A stretch of 64,000 bases of DNA from Sphagnum compactum (GCA_965153455.1 OZ234501.1:10664001-10728000); one strand, 5' to 3'. Positions 1 to 12,640 are shown, counted from the first letter of the stretch. The notes: generated by a model not told the origin, from the letters alone. Numbers and translations: made by a program.

Positions 1-330
1 GTCATCTACTGCAGGGCACCACTTCTCCCTTTCTTTTTATATTTGTCATCCGATTATCATTTCTCTCCCCTACCAGCTTCCTCTCTTGTCTTTTTGCCTT
101 GTACAGTTCCGCATCATATTTTCATTTCACAGTAGGCAGCTTTTTGATCCAGGAGAGCCTTTGGATGCTGCTGGAGTGCCACCTGCCGACACTAGTTGCT
201 GCGTCACCGATCGACTCCCGACTCCCGCATCAGCAGCTCGAAAGAGCTCGCCATTCTGGCCAGCACTGCATTTTAAGTCCTCAACGCTCTTACGTGCACT
301 AGTATTATAATTGAGCAAGGCTTGCAAAGC

Positions 331-1353
331 ATGGCAGATGGTGTAGAGTCGATCTACATTCAAATCTGTCATGGTACTCCCAATCCTAATCCTCGCAGGC
401 ATGATGCTCCTGCCACTCCTAGTCCGGATATTCCTCCCACTCCTAGTACGAATAATGAAGGCCCTCCCCAAGCTAATACGGGAGAGACAATTCTTCATAT
501 TGCTGTTGGAAAGGAGAAGGTGGACGAGGTAAGAGAAATCTTGAAAGATCCTAAGTTCGAAGTGAATGCCGAAAATTTGCTAGGCGAAACGGCATTGGAA
601 ATTGCTGTTAAGGAGAAATACAGGGACATTGAGAGACTGCTAATGGATAATTCTCAAGTGAGCGCCTTTGTCGATAGGCTGTACAGGGACAGGCAAGCAT
701 ATGTGGATGCCGCAAATGCTATTCTGGTTGGCGCAGCACTAATCGCAAGCATCACATATTCAGGCTTCTCACTACTCCCAGCTTCACCACCAGACCCTGT
801 GAACACAACAGCAGTTAAGGCTTTTTGGGCGTTTAACAGCTTGTCTTTCTACTCTGCCGTTGCAACTCTCTTGGCTGGTGCATATGGAGCAATGCCAATT
901 TTCCACCACTTTTTCATTGGACAAGTTGTGAAAAGAGTGAAGAAAAAATTGGTACTTGCTACTTATCTTTTAATGTTTTCTGTTCTTTGTGTGCTGGGTG
1001 CCTTTACTAGTTGCGCCTTTGCTAGACTCCCCCCTAACTTGGGAAAACAATATAAAATTCTTACTACAGCCCCCTTCGGTGTAGCTGTCTGCATCGGCAT
1101 CTTATTAGTCTTTTCAGCAGAACTCATATGGGGAATGCCAACATTTGCTTACCTCTTCATTCCGATACAGTTATTGCAGTACCTCTTTGTTCACTTTCCT
1201 CAACTGATATGGCAGTTCCTCTTTAGTATTTTCAGTTATGGGTATCCTACTATTGCAAGTCCTCTAAGGATGAACATGTACAAGAAAGGTCAACATCTTT
1301 GGATGCCCTCCCTTGACATGTATAATAGCGGTGTACATCGAGAGACAATATGA
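331..1353 (+). CDS. Ankyrin-repeat / PGG-like multi-pass membrane protein
   Basis: A single open frame of 340 residues from ATG 331; the frame extends upstream only to a TTG, so this ATG is the first usable start. Residues 1-50 are Pro/Thr-rich. Residues 51-110 hold about two ankyrin-type repeats (GETILHIAVG and LGETALEIAV, each followed by helix-like residues). From residue 122, DAANAILVGAALIASITYSGF resembles the first half of a PGG domain, the membrane module C-terminal to ankyrin repeats in ACD6-like plant proteins. About four hydrophobic segments follow (roughly 128-150, 168-190, 207-230, 248-285), so it is probably membrane-bound. Family members usually have more ankyrin repeats; either this is a short form or 5' exons are missing, since the window opens only 330 bases upstream. 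The exact role is unknown; relatives act in defence or stress signalling. Confidence 0.72.
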   Translation: MADGVESIYIQICHGTPNPNPRRHDAPATPSPDIPPTPSTNNEGPPQANTGETILHIAVGKEKVDEVREILKDPKFEVNAENLLGETALEIAVKEKYRDIERLLMDNSQVSAFVDRLYRDRQAYVDAANAILVGAALIASITYSGFSLLPASPPDPVNTTAVKAFWAFNSLSFYSAVATLLAGAYGAMPIFHHFFIGQVVKRVKKKLVLATYLLMFSVLCVLGAFTSCAFARLPPNLGKQYKILTTAPFGVAVCIGILLVFSAELIWGMPTFAYLFIPIQLLQYLFVHFPQLIWQFLFSIFSYGYPTIASPLRMNMYKKGQHLWMPSLDMYNSGVHRETI

Positions 1354-1834
1354 GACTGACTTATGTTTCATCAACATCCATCAAAGTAGAGAACTTGCTG
1401 ACAAAGGTTTATTATCAAATGTATCACCGTTAAGTCTTTTTTTCTCTCTCTTTGTGTCCACTACCGTAACTTGTATGTTTTCAGATCTGAAATCTGCATA
1501 CCGGTGTTCCATTGTGTACTTCTCCAAATATGTTCAAAACCTTAGAAATACCTTTCTTATGGCCACTTGACATTGACATAGTATATCTTCTGATCACACC
1601 CGGAGTACAATTGCTTTGTAAATGTGGACTGGAGAACCTATTGTACAAACTTGTTTGATCAAAATTAAATGACCTGTTTTTTACATTATTGCACCCACAA
1701 CAATTGATAGTTTGATGTCTCATCAAGCATTGTTACTTGTACACTTGCAAACCGAATCTGGCATTCAAACAACTGGCTGTAGTAGATTTGAGCAAACTAA
1801 TTAGAACAGCAACAGATCACACATACAGAAAACT

Positions 1835-1858
1835 GCCATTGCCATTGCCATTGCCATT
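1835..1858. repeat. Hexanucleotide microsatellite (GCCATT)4
   Basis: Four perfect tandem copies of GCCATT, read directly. It lies in non-coding DNA downstream of the membrane-protein gene. Confidence 0.9.
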
Positions 1859-2561
1859 ACTCCCATATAAAATGAAAATCAAAATTACATATCAGCCAAA
1901 CAACTCCTTTTGACTCTTGCCACATGTAGAATAAAAGAATGCTCCTCTTTTTTCTTATGTTGAAGAATTATAATTAAACATACAAATGCACACAACTCAC
2001 ACATCAAGAAATTGGAAATTAATGTGCTGCATGCATAGACCTTTTCTGCTGTGAGTCACAACATCAAAAACGCAAAAACTTTCAAGAATCTAGAAATGGC
2101 CAGAAAGTGCAGGTAGCAACATTCACCACCCTAAGCTGATCAATGTATGATCAGATTACAATTTACCCGTTTTGCAAAATATTCATCCCATTCATCCTTT
2201 TTACTGATTCATGTCCTCAGGTAATTCCTCAACTTGAAACTTTGAACAGCCACACACGAGCAAACAAAATGACCCTTTTAAAGATTTCAACTTGTACATG
2301 AGAAAATAAAGGGGATTGTTCTGATGAAACTCACAGAAAATTTATAATCAAACTTGTAGCCCAGTTGGAAGAGCATGGAAGTGATCCCTAGTTAAATCAA
2401 CTTGAAACCACCCATCTTCATTGGAGTAGTAATCTAATGATCAACATTCGCAAAAACCTGCCCCAATATTTGTATAGTTGTTAGACAACCATTGTCAGGT
2501 GCAAGAACTCAGCAAGGATCTTCTGAAATGGAAGAAATCTTTGGCAGTGGAAGCTCGCACC

Positions 2562-2750
2562 CTCTGAAAATTAATCCAGGTTTTTATGATGGAGAAGGGC
2601 ATGGCCCTCAGCCCTTCCTTGTTTTTCAATGAAAGTCACTTGGGCTACCATCCTCATGCCCTCTGAAAATTAGGTCAGGTTTTTACGATGGAGAAGCATA
2701 GGGCCCTTAGCCCTTCCTCTTTTTGGTGAAAGTCACTCTGGTTACCACCC
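2562..2750. repeat. Two-copy 99-bp tandem repeat with an inverted arm
   Basis: CTCTGAAAATTA starts at 2562 and recurs at 2661. Both copies then read through a similar block (CAGGTTTTTA, GATGGAGAAG, AGCCCTTCCT, GAAAGTCACT), giving a 99-bp period. At about 2768-2800 AAGGAAGGGCTGAGGTCCCTA is close to the reverse complement of the AGGGCCCTTAGCCCTTCCT segment, so the block could fold as a hairpin. It may be the remnant of a foldback element. Confidence 0.7.
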
Positions 2751-4833
2751 TTGCCTCAGCACCTCAAAACAAGGAAGGGCTGAGGTCCCTACCCTTCTCC
2801 TATACATAATCTCACAATGTTTTCCAGCAGAGTATAATGACCAAACCCAACTAGAAGAAACCAACCAACCATCCACACACTCACAACATATATGAAGTCT
2901 TTTAGAAACTAAAATTATATGAGGAAAAATTCACCAGAGATGTTAAACTCAAAAAGGAAAACATACCAATGTCATGAACTCAAAACTCCAAGCTCAAAGA
3001 TCTGATCAGGAACAAGGAAATCACTACCCTTTTTTATATTAGAAAGCTGGAAAATTTCCCAATAAAGTACAACGTCGCTCATGGGATTCCAATTGATGTT
3101 CTCAGTATTGCAGAGAAATACAGCAGATCATCAACAAATAAAGAAGAAGAAGAAGAAGATCACCTTGTTCATTTGCTGTTGGAATAAGCATTGGAATTAC
3201 TTGATTCCTCTTCAGCTGGTGCAACATGCAAGACAATCAAATGTACATAAGATTATCACTCAAGGATGAAAGATCTTGGAAAAATTAGAATGGTGATGCA
3301 AATCTGCAAAATACATGTGGAAAGCATGTTTATGTCATGAATCTGAAGCTCGAGATAACAAACACTTCCTTCTTAAGACAACCTATCAATGAGGGGAAGA
3401 AAGTGTCATGTCCATGTGCTTCTAGATTCACGCCAATGTTATTGAGCTTCATAGACTCACATACAAAGAGTATCTAGGGAGGAGGAGGAGGAGTATCTAG
3501 GGTTTCTAGCGGGCCATATTACTCTCATTCTCTCTCTCTTTCTCAAGTCCTGCCATCAAAACTGAGAGGTCTTGCCAAGAATATGAATGCAGTTTTTGTT
3601 GATTAAAATGGACAAACTATGAGCTCTTTTCCTTGCAAAATGAAGCTCAACTAACTGTGTCTGAAACAATCATTGAGGGCCAACACCCAAAGATTCTGTT
3701 GCATCAAGAGAGTCCACGACCTAACCTGGAGCTAAAAGAACTCATTCATATTTGGCGAAGGACAAGCAGCAGCTGCACCTGACGACAGGGATGATGACAA
3801 GATGCAGTTATGAAATCGCACATGGGTCACTACTGTTTTGATAACTTTGAAAGCAGTGCAGGAGCACCTTCTCAAGTCAAGTTCCTTCCAACTTGTTAGA
3901 AGAAGAACACAGAATATCCAACTTGAGTCTATATTGATCTTTGGCTTTTCACCTTGACAATTATGTATACTGATCATCATGATGTCCTCTTTTGAATCAT
4001 GATAAGTGCTACATCATGTTTCCATCTACATCTTTGGATATCAAATGTGACAGCCTTGAGGTTGATCTAACACAGATCTCTCTATCTATGCATCATGAGA
4101 AAGAGTAAAGAACAAGTTGGAAAATTTGGATGACAAAGTAGTTGCCTAAATATTCCAGATCTGATTATTCTAGATTGTTCATTGGGTTTCGGTGTTTTGA
4201 TCTGTTCATGTAAGAGAGCCAAGCTTGTTGTCTTTTGATCTGTTCCATGTAAGAAAAGAACCAAGGTTTGGCCTGCTAGTTTCCTTTTTTGTCTGTTTTT
4301 GACTTGTATTCATGAAGAGTCATCACATAGAAAGTTTAACTCAAGTACTTACTTCGAGAAAAACAACCACCCTCCAGCTTTGGTACAAGCAATATTTCTG
4401 ATCATGATGATTGATACTCCTTCGCGCCCACCCTCCCACATGATGAAATGGGCATCATCTTCTTTCATTTTTAAACATTGTTTTCACTTGGAATTAAATG
4501 GCCCACTATCTGCATTGCTTCTTTACTTGCTAAGTACGGTTTTCACAATTGCTCACTATCTGCATTGCTTTCCACACATAAACATGCTGATTTAATTTCT
4601 TAGAGTTCTTCTGTGCATGATGAAATGGGCACCATCATCTTCTTTATTCGTGAAGTATGGTTTTCACAATTGCCCATTATATCTGGATTGCTGGATTGCT
4701 TTCTTTAGAGTTACTTGTGTGCAAAACACCAACAAGAGGATTCAAGAGAATACAAAATAACTACAAAACCCAATTGTAAGTAGCTCCTCACAACAAGAAT
4801 GAACTAGGTAACCAGCTAGAGGATGCTGGTTAT

Positions 4834-4926
4834 GTGTAGGGTAAAGCCCAAGGGTGAGGGCATTATTGAAATAAGGGGCTGAGCCCTGAATTTTGGTGAT
4901 GCCCTCATCCCAGGGCTCTACCCAAC
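4834..4926. mobile_element. Small inverted-repeat (MITE-like) element, copy 1
   Basis: The left end (GGGTAAAGCCCAAGGGTGAG then GGCAT) and the reverse complement of the right end (GGGTAGAGCCCTGGGATGAG then GGCAT) match over about 25-30 bases, enclosing only about 40 bases. A related structure lies at 25812-25924 in a MED15 intron. The two share the outer arms and AAATAAGGGGC near the centre. No transposase is present. I did not find a clear target-site duplication. Confidence 0.55.
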
Positions 4927-5589
4927 CTAAAGCACCCACCAGTTCACCTTGGATGAAAAAATGTAACATTGCAATGAAGGAATGGGAGAGCCCACTCAAT
5001 AGGATGAAGACCCAAAAAGTCCTTGTGAAAATCAAAAATTTCCATCCCAGACAGTTGGAGGGAAATTACTGACTATAGGGCCAGCCTTGATGAGCATTTC
5101 ATTTTTGGGCTAGTGATTTAGACATTGTGAGAGATGAGGGAATGGCCAATCAGAAGCTTGACAACCTCTAAACAGAAGGTTATGATTACTTCACAAGGGG
5201 GGGAACTGATGTTGCTATGATGATTTTGGAGGCAAAATGAGTAACCCTAAAATGAGTGCTGTGTTGTTGTTCACATATGAGAATAAGTAGAGTATTCTGA
5301 AGAATCATTGTGAAATTAATAAGGTAACCAAGCTTAACTCTCAATGCGTATGATTAGACCATGTTTCGAACCCATGTAAGGAATTGAGGTTATCTTTGGT
5401 GCTTATTCACAACCCTACACATGTGGTCGTTGGTTGAATGAGTGTACCCCCATTGCAATGACAAAAACTTTGCTCTCATTTGAGTTTTAGTAGAGTATAC
5501 TTCTCAACAAAAACACCCTGGACTCATCTATCTGTGCAAAATGGAGGGACAGGTACAAGGCCACCTCTGGCAAAAAAATCATATCATAT

Positions 5590-5680
5590 GATTAGTTGCT
5601 TTGGGCACAAAACCAAAAAGTGTGGCTCTAGAGAAGGGCATACATATTCAGATTGCTCACAAAGTTCCTCTCTCTAGATG
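5590..5680 (+). pseudogene. Possible retroelement zinc-knuckle remnant
   Basis: A short frame reads KKCGSREGHTYSDC, which resembles the Cys-x-x-Cys-Gly-x-x-Gly-His-x4-Cys knuckle of retroelement gag or LINE ORF1 proteins, but with altered cysteine spacing. No reverse transcriptase is recognisable nearby. It could be chance. The call rests on this one motif. Confidence 0.2.
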
Positions 5681-6844
5681 AGTTTTCAGACTAATGTTTT
5701 GGGTCTCCTTTTGTGAAAAGAAGGGTACATTTTGGGGGACTTAGAATCATAGAGTTACTATTCCCAGCTTGGAGTCTTCTGGATCAGGTTGCATTTGACA
5801 AGGAGGATGTATTTAGATCTCCAGGTGGGTCTCCATCAATTCAGTTGCTAACTCTTGCATTTGGATTTTGGTCTGTTGATGTTCTTCATTCATTGTCAAG
5901 GTCTTCTTGCCCTGCCCTCCCTGTTGGATTTTGGTGGGAGATTTATCATAGTTCTGTGATTTGAGTGGGTTTTTCTCCAAGACTTGCTTCATTACTTCAT
6001 CACCTTGATTGTTGGTTTACAAGATCTACCTGGAACTTGAAGGTTTCAATGCTTTTCTTTTGAAGGACGGTCCATCTGTTGCTGTTGTCTTGTTGCTCAC
6101 AAATTGGTAGTGTAATGGTCCAAACCAGATGAGAAAATTGCATCATCAAGAACAAGTTCATGATGTTGTGACATATGTTTTCTACAAGAAAAGAATTCAT
6201 GCATTTTTATTTCTGACAGATGAGGTTCTCCATTTGCTGGATGTGCAATGCCTGCAAGTTAAGGTATGAAACATCTGCTCAAGAGTTAGAAGCACCCTCC
6301 AGGTGTTTGCATTTGTTCAACTCTACATGTTCCACAGGTGTTCCTCTCAATTCTTGCCTGGCTTTACATTGTGACAACATTGAGTGTTGTCTTGGATTAT
6401 GTCATTGAAGCACTAATTAGCACCCATAAGGTAGCCATGTTAGGATCACTGTTTTTCTGCAGATGTCCACCTCCAGCATGAAGGTGAACAGCCAGCCAGT
6501 CAAGCCAGCACATACATGCAATGTGCTTTCATGTTGTGGACCATCTGATCGACAGGTGACTGCTCAGTTTTTGCCACATCTTGTAGAAGAAATATTCACA
6601 GATTCATAACAGCTTGTAAGCTTGACCAAGGTGAGTTGCAACACCCAGCAGTTTATGGTTAACAGACTTTGCATCATTTCCTCTTCTTTATGTGGAAGTT
6701 GTATTGTCAATTCTGTCATTTTCTCAGCCACAACATCTTTCTAGAAAGTCAGGTGATTTACTTTGAACTTAATTTTCAGTCGGTAACTTGTTGCAATGCT
6801 TTGCAAGCCATGGCCACCATACTTGATACTAATCTGGAAACAGA

Positions 6845-9094
6845 ATGGCAGTGTCAATCACTGGCAGATTGTTGTTGCAGCTACTGTTGTTCTTCTTAGC
6901 AAGTCATGTGGGAGATCTCACAGAAGCTGCTCAGATCATTCAGTTGATTGATGACACCAACCAAAGCCATCATGTTGTTGGTACTGGGCATAATTTCAGC
7001 ACTACTGCTGGCTCCCAGCCACATGTTGAATCTGATGCACACAACAACTTGTCTATCAACAGTTCGAGTACCACAGCACCCAATTCTCGATCACTGCTCA
7101 CCACCAATTCCTTCACATGTCCACAAGCATTTTTCATATTCGGAGACTCGCTATCAGACACAGGCAATGTACAATTTCTATTTTCCGGGTACAATCAATC
7201 CATTCTCAATTACCCGTATGGTGAATCCTACAATTTCACTGAGCCAGGTCATGACCGCTTCTGTGATGGCCGCCTCCTTATTGACTTCATAGGTAAAATA
7301 TCATATTGAATGTACATCAAGATTTTCAATTCATCCCTTTCTACCCAACCCAATCCAATCCAATCCCATCCCACTGACCAAATGGTATAATTTGTGTCTT
7401 GTGATATTTGATCGTGTGTAAAGGTTCTGACCATGTGCATGTATTTTTGGTGGTTGTTGGGTTGCAGCACAAGCCTTTGGTTTCCCATTTTTTGAACCCA
7501 TTGCATTACAGTTGCACCCTACACTGACTCCTGATTACACTCATGGTGTCAACTTTGCTTATGCGGGAGCAACATCTCGACCCGACATTACCTTGGTCCC
7601 TTTCTTCCTGCAGCTTCAGCTTGACCAGTTCTTTGTCTATAAGACAGCAATTCTCAACTCTGCACGTAAGTAGTGCATATACAAATTGCCCAAAATTTAC
7701 ACCTCTTCCCATATATGGAAATATGTCAATTGATCATTATTACACTGATCCTTGATGTTGTGTATCATGTTTAGCCCTGAGAATGCAGGAAAACTTGTTA
7801 CTTAGTTTTTGTGGGTTTAATGACATCTGGTATAATAATACTTTACTGCACCACCATATTTTCAGAACCATATATGCCAGTGAGTTTCTTGCCAACGGCA
7901 GCATACATCATACCTGAGATTGGAGCAAATGACTTCTACAACTCTTATAATCGTGGATTATCACCTCAAGATGTTATTGACATGATACTGCCCCAGTCAC
8001 TCAGCTCTTTAATCTCTGCTGTGGAGGTAACAAAAATTGCCACTACAGCCCAAATGAAGTAGAACTAAATTGTAAATCTTGCAATGCAATTTGACAATTT
8101 GGGTAATCATGTTGGGTTTTTTCTTTTCAGTAAAATGATTATAGTTAACAAAAATAAAATCACAACATTTAAATTTCTGCAAAGGTTAACTGATACGTGA
8201 ATCCCAAATTTGTGTGTTTCTTTGGCCTTGGTTTTGCACATCATGGGACATGTATGCACAAAATTGCAGCAACTTCATGACAGTGGAGCAAGAACTATCA
8301 TCGTTGGAAACCACTCGCCTCAAGGTTGCAGTCCAATAATGTTGACCAAATTTGGAGGGAGTGGGCCATTTGACAGCAATGGCTGCTTGGATGAGTACAA
8401 TAATGTGACCCGAGTTTTCAATGCGCGCCTCCGGCAGGCACTCACTAACCTCCAACAAAGCTATGCAGCTGATGGCACATTGATCATCCAGTATGATGGT
8501 TTTAGTGCTATCACAGAGTTGTTTACAGATCCCGCCCGATATGGTACACATAAATTTCTGCTCACCCCTGATCTCATCACCATGAAACATGGAGTTGGGT
8601 TAACAGAAATATTATGGTCACACTGGGCATTACATACACTACTGCACTGATGTTGTAGCACAATGCAAATGTGCATAGCTGAAACTTTCAGCAATCTTTT
8701 GTCATTGATGAATGAGTAAGGTTTTGTGAAATCTGCAGATCCTCTAAAAGTATGGTTGATGAAAAATGTGTTCTGTTTGGGATTCATTGTTGTAACAGGA
8801 TTCGATCCCAGTAAGAAATTGAAGGCTTGTTGTGGTTTCGGAGGAGTTTACAACTGCAACCCAGATGTGTTCTGTGGAGGTAGTGGCGAATTATCACTGC
8901 CTGGGGTTGGCCCACAATTTGTGAAGGTTGATTCAGCTCCTGACCCAAAGGATTACATAGTGTGGGATGGAATCCACTTAACCCAGGCTACCCACAGACT
9001 GATTACATCCTCCTTCCTTACAGGCCAGTATGTCATTTCACCACCCGGATTCAATTTGAAAGAACTTTGCAACCTCGACTTTTCTCAATTTTAG
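6845..9094 (+). CDS. GDSL esterase/lipase (SGNH hydrolase), five exons
   Basis: Exons 6845-7292, 7468-7665, 7866-8026, 8270-8543 and 8799-9094 join with GT-AG introns into one 458-residue frame. It encodes a secreted serine hydrolase of the plant GDSL family, acting on esters of lipids, cutin, phenolics or sugars. A hydrophobic signal peptide covers residues 1-28. An Asn/Ser-rich linker (about 29-90) with several N-glycosylation sequons is longer than usual. The catalytic blocks are present: FGDSLSDTGN with Ser102 (block I), GVNFAYAGATS near 176-186 (block II), IGANDF near 234-239 (block III) and WDGIHLT with Asp417 and His420 (block V). Usual members are about 350-400 residues, so the excess is the N-terminal linker. 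The substrate cannot be told from sequence. Five exons are the common plant arrangement. Confidence 0.93.
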
Positions 9095-9181
9095 ATGCTG
9101 CTGCTGCTGTTGTGGCTTCCTATGAAGTCAGTCCCACACAAATGACTTCCCAATTTTTCCTGGAATTTAGTCCAGTTCAAT

Positions 9182-9187
9182 AATAAA
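9182..9187 (+). promoter_or_regulatory. Polyadenylation signal AATAAA
   Basis: AATAAA lies 88 bases after the stop codon of the GDSL gene, on the same strand and at a plausible distance for its mRNA 3' end. Confidence 0.45.
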
Positions 9188-9194
9188 GATTTTG

Positions 9195-11767
9195 CGCAAA
9201 TCTGAATCTTGTAGGGTTTGCAATCTGTCATATACCACCCATCAGAGTGGTTTGGCAGAATCATTCTGGTTGATTCTTAGTTCATTAAAAAGGGTTCTGA
9301 AATTTAGTTGAAATTTAGCTTCTGATTTGGTCAATGCAATACTTGTAACTCCTGGATTGATAATGACTCCAACACGGCATTTTAGTTTAAAGAATTGATG
9401 GCAATATAGTTAAAGTGGTTGGAATGTTGCAATTCTTGATGAGAGAATCATGGGCCCATTAGTTCCTCATAGAAAACATTGTGTGACATTGTTCTTGATG
9501 TGGAAGAATGAGGCCTCCCATGGCATACCTGATATTCATAGCTGAATGTGATCCAAAGAATAAATTTTGTATTGATGCAAATGCCACTTAAAGATTGCTT
9601 GGTGAATGAGGTCATGGCAATGGATTAGAGGATGATGAAGTAGACCCCAACCATATGAAATGAATTGTGTAATGGATGGATTTGTCAACATGATGAACTT
9701 TCATGTAATGAAAACCCTTACCAACATTCATCCCATCCACCATGTCATTTGTACCTTTGGATGATAAATTAACTTTTCTTTTTGGGATGATGAGGTTGCA
9801 TTCATCCAACGTGAATGAACACATTGAATAAAACGGGTTTGTGTAATATGTGCCATAATCTAACGTCAAATTGTAACTTTAATATAATACATCACAATAA
9901 GCATCACATATTGTACATTGTAATGGATGAAACCATAATGCTTATCTGACACATGTGTCATGCATTATAGCCTTTTGTGTGAGAAAAATGAAAAACCACA
10001 TTCTCTTGTAGTGAGGATATGAAAGTAAACAATTGAACATTACAAAATAGATTAAGTGAATTGTTATCAATGAAACCACACAACTAAAAAACACATTTCA
10101 ATGCATGAATGTGATCCCAAGGCATGAAAAATTTAGAAGAATGATGTTTGATGGATGAATTGATCCTTCCAAATGAAACAAATTGAATTGTATCAAACGA
10201 ATTTGACAAAAAATGTGTGCTTAGTGGTTGAATTTTCATGGATTAAACAATGTTTCATAGATAAATCTAAAAGTCCATACAATAAAAGAAAATGAGATTT
10301 TGCAACTAGTTTATATGATTAATTTTAAATTACAAGCAACATATGCAATTAAAATCTCACTAGTCACAAATGACATGATTTCTAAATGGAAAATAAAATT
10401 CAACAAATTATATTTTCATCCTTTGACCAAACGTATACATATTGTCATTTGCAACTAAAATCTAATTGATTTGATCAACACTAACAACAAATGATGTGTG
10501 ATAACATTTTTTAATTTTCTTTAAATTATTTTTTATTTAATTTTTAAAAAATTCACATATCCATTCTAGATTTGACTTAGATCGTGACACTTGAAACAAT
10601 AAGAATTTGTTATTTGATATAATAATTCCATTCATTTTTTAAGTTCAATTTTTTAGTGACACATGGCACATTTAAGCCCAATTTAATATTCCTAGTTAAT
10701 TAATTAAATTTAATTGTTCAATTTCAAATCAATAAAATGTCAATATGTGACATTTATGTAAATAATAAGGAAGATAAGCTTAACAAAATAGATAGGTAGA
10801 CCTAAGTTAGTTAGGTAGATTTAAAATTATTTTATTTTGGGTTTAACTTTTAGGACCAAGATCTTAAATATGCATTTTTATATCATGTAGGTCAAAATGG
10901 GAAGAGAATGAAGATTCATTTCTAGGGTGAACACAATAATGTCACAATGTCATGAATGGCATGAAGCCACACATTCTTGATAAATCAATAAAGCCTAATA
11001 AAACAAATGTAAACATGCTAAAATGCAATGTAGAGTTGGGAAAATTGAATGGTTCAATAGGTAGTCTAATAGAATCCAATTTGGATCTAACAAAGGGGTA
11101 AAAAAAATCACTTCCAAATTTCTTTATTCATTTGTAACATCATCTACTTGAGGACCATGCTTCAAATGGATGAAGAATTGGTGAAGTCTGATGTGGGCAT
11201 GATAGATTTCAATATACACATGGTAGAGTCCAACACCATGTTGGTAATAGCCCATGAAAACATAATGAAATCAAGTGTGAACACATCAATAAAGTTGAAA
11301 TCTGATTTAGTTTGCTCATCATTGAACATTGAACCCCTTTGCACCAAACACCCGATATCCTCCCCATTCCTGTATGGAATTGAGCAATTTTTGTGATATT
11401 GGAAGCACTAAGTGAAGGGCTACAAATGTTATTTGTGCTTCAAGAGTAGAAGAACAATTTATGAGGATTCAATCAATGTTATTTGTACTTCAAGAGCCTA
11501 GAAACAATGTGTGAGAATTCAACCTCCTTTGAGTTCTTAACTATTCACTCACCGACACATCTACCCTAAAACCTAAACCTCTAAAACCTAAACCTAAAAG
11601 CCTAACTGAAAATCAACATTGGCTTTTTTTTGCATACCCATTAAAGTTCTCATTGAGCCAATTCTCATCCCAATAAGAACTATAAATCATGTTTTCATAC
11701 CAGGTATCTTTATTGGTGAAGCTCGATAAGGTTCTAAAAAAGAAAAGTGAGAGCCACCCAGCAGCAC
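9195..11767. other. AT-rich intergenic DNA without a recognised gene
   Basis: Only short open frames occur, none with a recognisable domain. Many ATGAA/TTCATC-like words recur, similar in style to the AT-rich DNA at 53-57 kb, suggesting old transposon sequence. At 11565-11610 there is a degenerate series of CCTAAAACCTAAACCT units resembling scrambled plant telomere repeat. Confidence 0.6.
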
Positions 11768-12188
11768 TAGAGTGAACCAGCACCCACAAACACACCAAAG
11801 TGGATGGATGATACATGGACTGTACACTTTTTACATTGGGTTCTCATTCCCCAGATAACCTCCCAACATACTTGAGGGTTCTAAAGGAGTTGGTTGCCAG
11901 GGGTTTTGTAATTGGGGTTCATCCAACTGGATCCCCTCAAAACAGCAAATTGAGGATGGTGCATTCATGTGTGTGAAGTCACAACAGCCCGTGGGACCAG
12001 AGCCCACAAGTTCATATGTAGATAAGAGGACACGTAGTGGGTTGTTAATAAGTAGGTAGTAAAAACCAACAACCAAGCAGATTGTTGAGGTTGGCTATAG
12101 AAGTTGAAGCCAAATGGAAAAGTTCCATGTCCACCAACCATCTATTGCTTGTGGTTCACCAAGGGTGGTGGTTGTTGGTTCACTCTGG
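11768..12188. mobile_element. Inverted-repeat element of the GTGAACCAGCACCCA family
   Basis: The left end reads AGAGTGAACCAGCACCCAC. The right end (12177-12188 and inward) reads, in reverse complement, CCAGAGTGAACCAACAACCA. Internal words such as TAACC/GGTTG and stretches rich in CCAACC recur. The ends resemble those of the element at 40196-40567. No coding capacity for a transposase is seen. Confidence 0.5.
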
Positions 12189-12239
12189 ACCTCAGGACCA
12201 GAGCTATAATTTAGAGGATAGGTTACCAATGTGAAATCT

Positions 12240-12640
12240 GAACTTGCCCTTGATTTTGCAAGGTAGGTTAGCAAGGTGAAACCTGACATCAACTCAGTGG
12301 GTGTTCATCCACAACTGAACCATAATGGGTGGATGGTGCATTGGATGGTGGATGTCAGTGGATGTCAGTGGATGGTGCTTTGGTGGCTTGGTGGCCAGAA
12401 TAAAGCAGGCACCATGAATGATGGATGGTGTGTGGACAGTAAACACTCATTTGATAGATTCCTGTCCCACATTTAACCATTGCGGTAACCATGTACATGC
12501 ATATTAATTGCCTAGGTAGTGTGAGGGGGAAGTACGAGGTTGTACAAGATAGGCTTTCACATTGATAACTTGGTTGTGGGTGAATCTGCAACTGAATCCT
12601 GATGAGTTTCCAAGGGTGCACCAGTGGGTGCTGGGTCACA
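12240..12640. mobile_element. Second, inverted partial copy of the same element family
   Basis: Read in reverse complement, 12640-12260 gives TGTGACCCAGCACCCACTGG at the end, then a CATCCACC-rich zone, TTGTGGATGAA, and GGTTTCACCTTGCTAACC. The same ordered words occur in 40196-40300. The copy abuts the element at 11768-12188, so the 11768-12640 block may instead be one longer, rearranged member. Confidence 0.5.

Larger units (their letters stand above)
1354..6844. other. Gene-poor stretch with repeats and transposon-like remnants
   Basis: I see no supportable gene. It begins with the 3' flank of the membrane-protein gene. It holds a small hexanucleotide array, a 99-bp tandem duplication and an inverted-repeat element, listed separately. 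At about 5590-5680 a short frame encodes CGSREGHTYSDC, which looks like a retroelement zinc-knuckle remnant, but nothing around it confirms this. The last few hundred bases before 6845 may include the 5'UTR of the esterase gene. Confidence 0.5.

Noticed and set aside
86-310. 74-codon frame before the ankyrin/PGG gene
   Set aside because: No homology features, GC-poor start context, and it lies where the 5'UTR or promoter is expected.
322-330. Start of the ankyrin/PGG gene at 322
   Set aside because: The codon is TTG. The first in-frame ATG is at 331, which is the plausible plant start.
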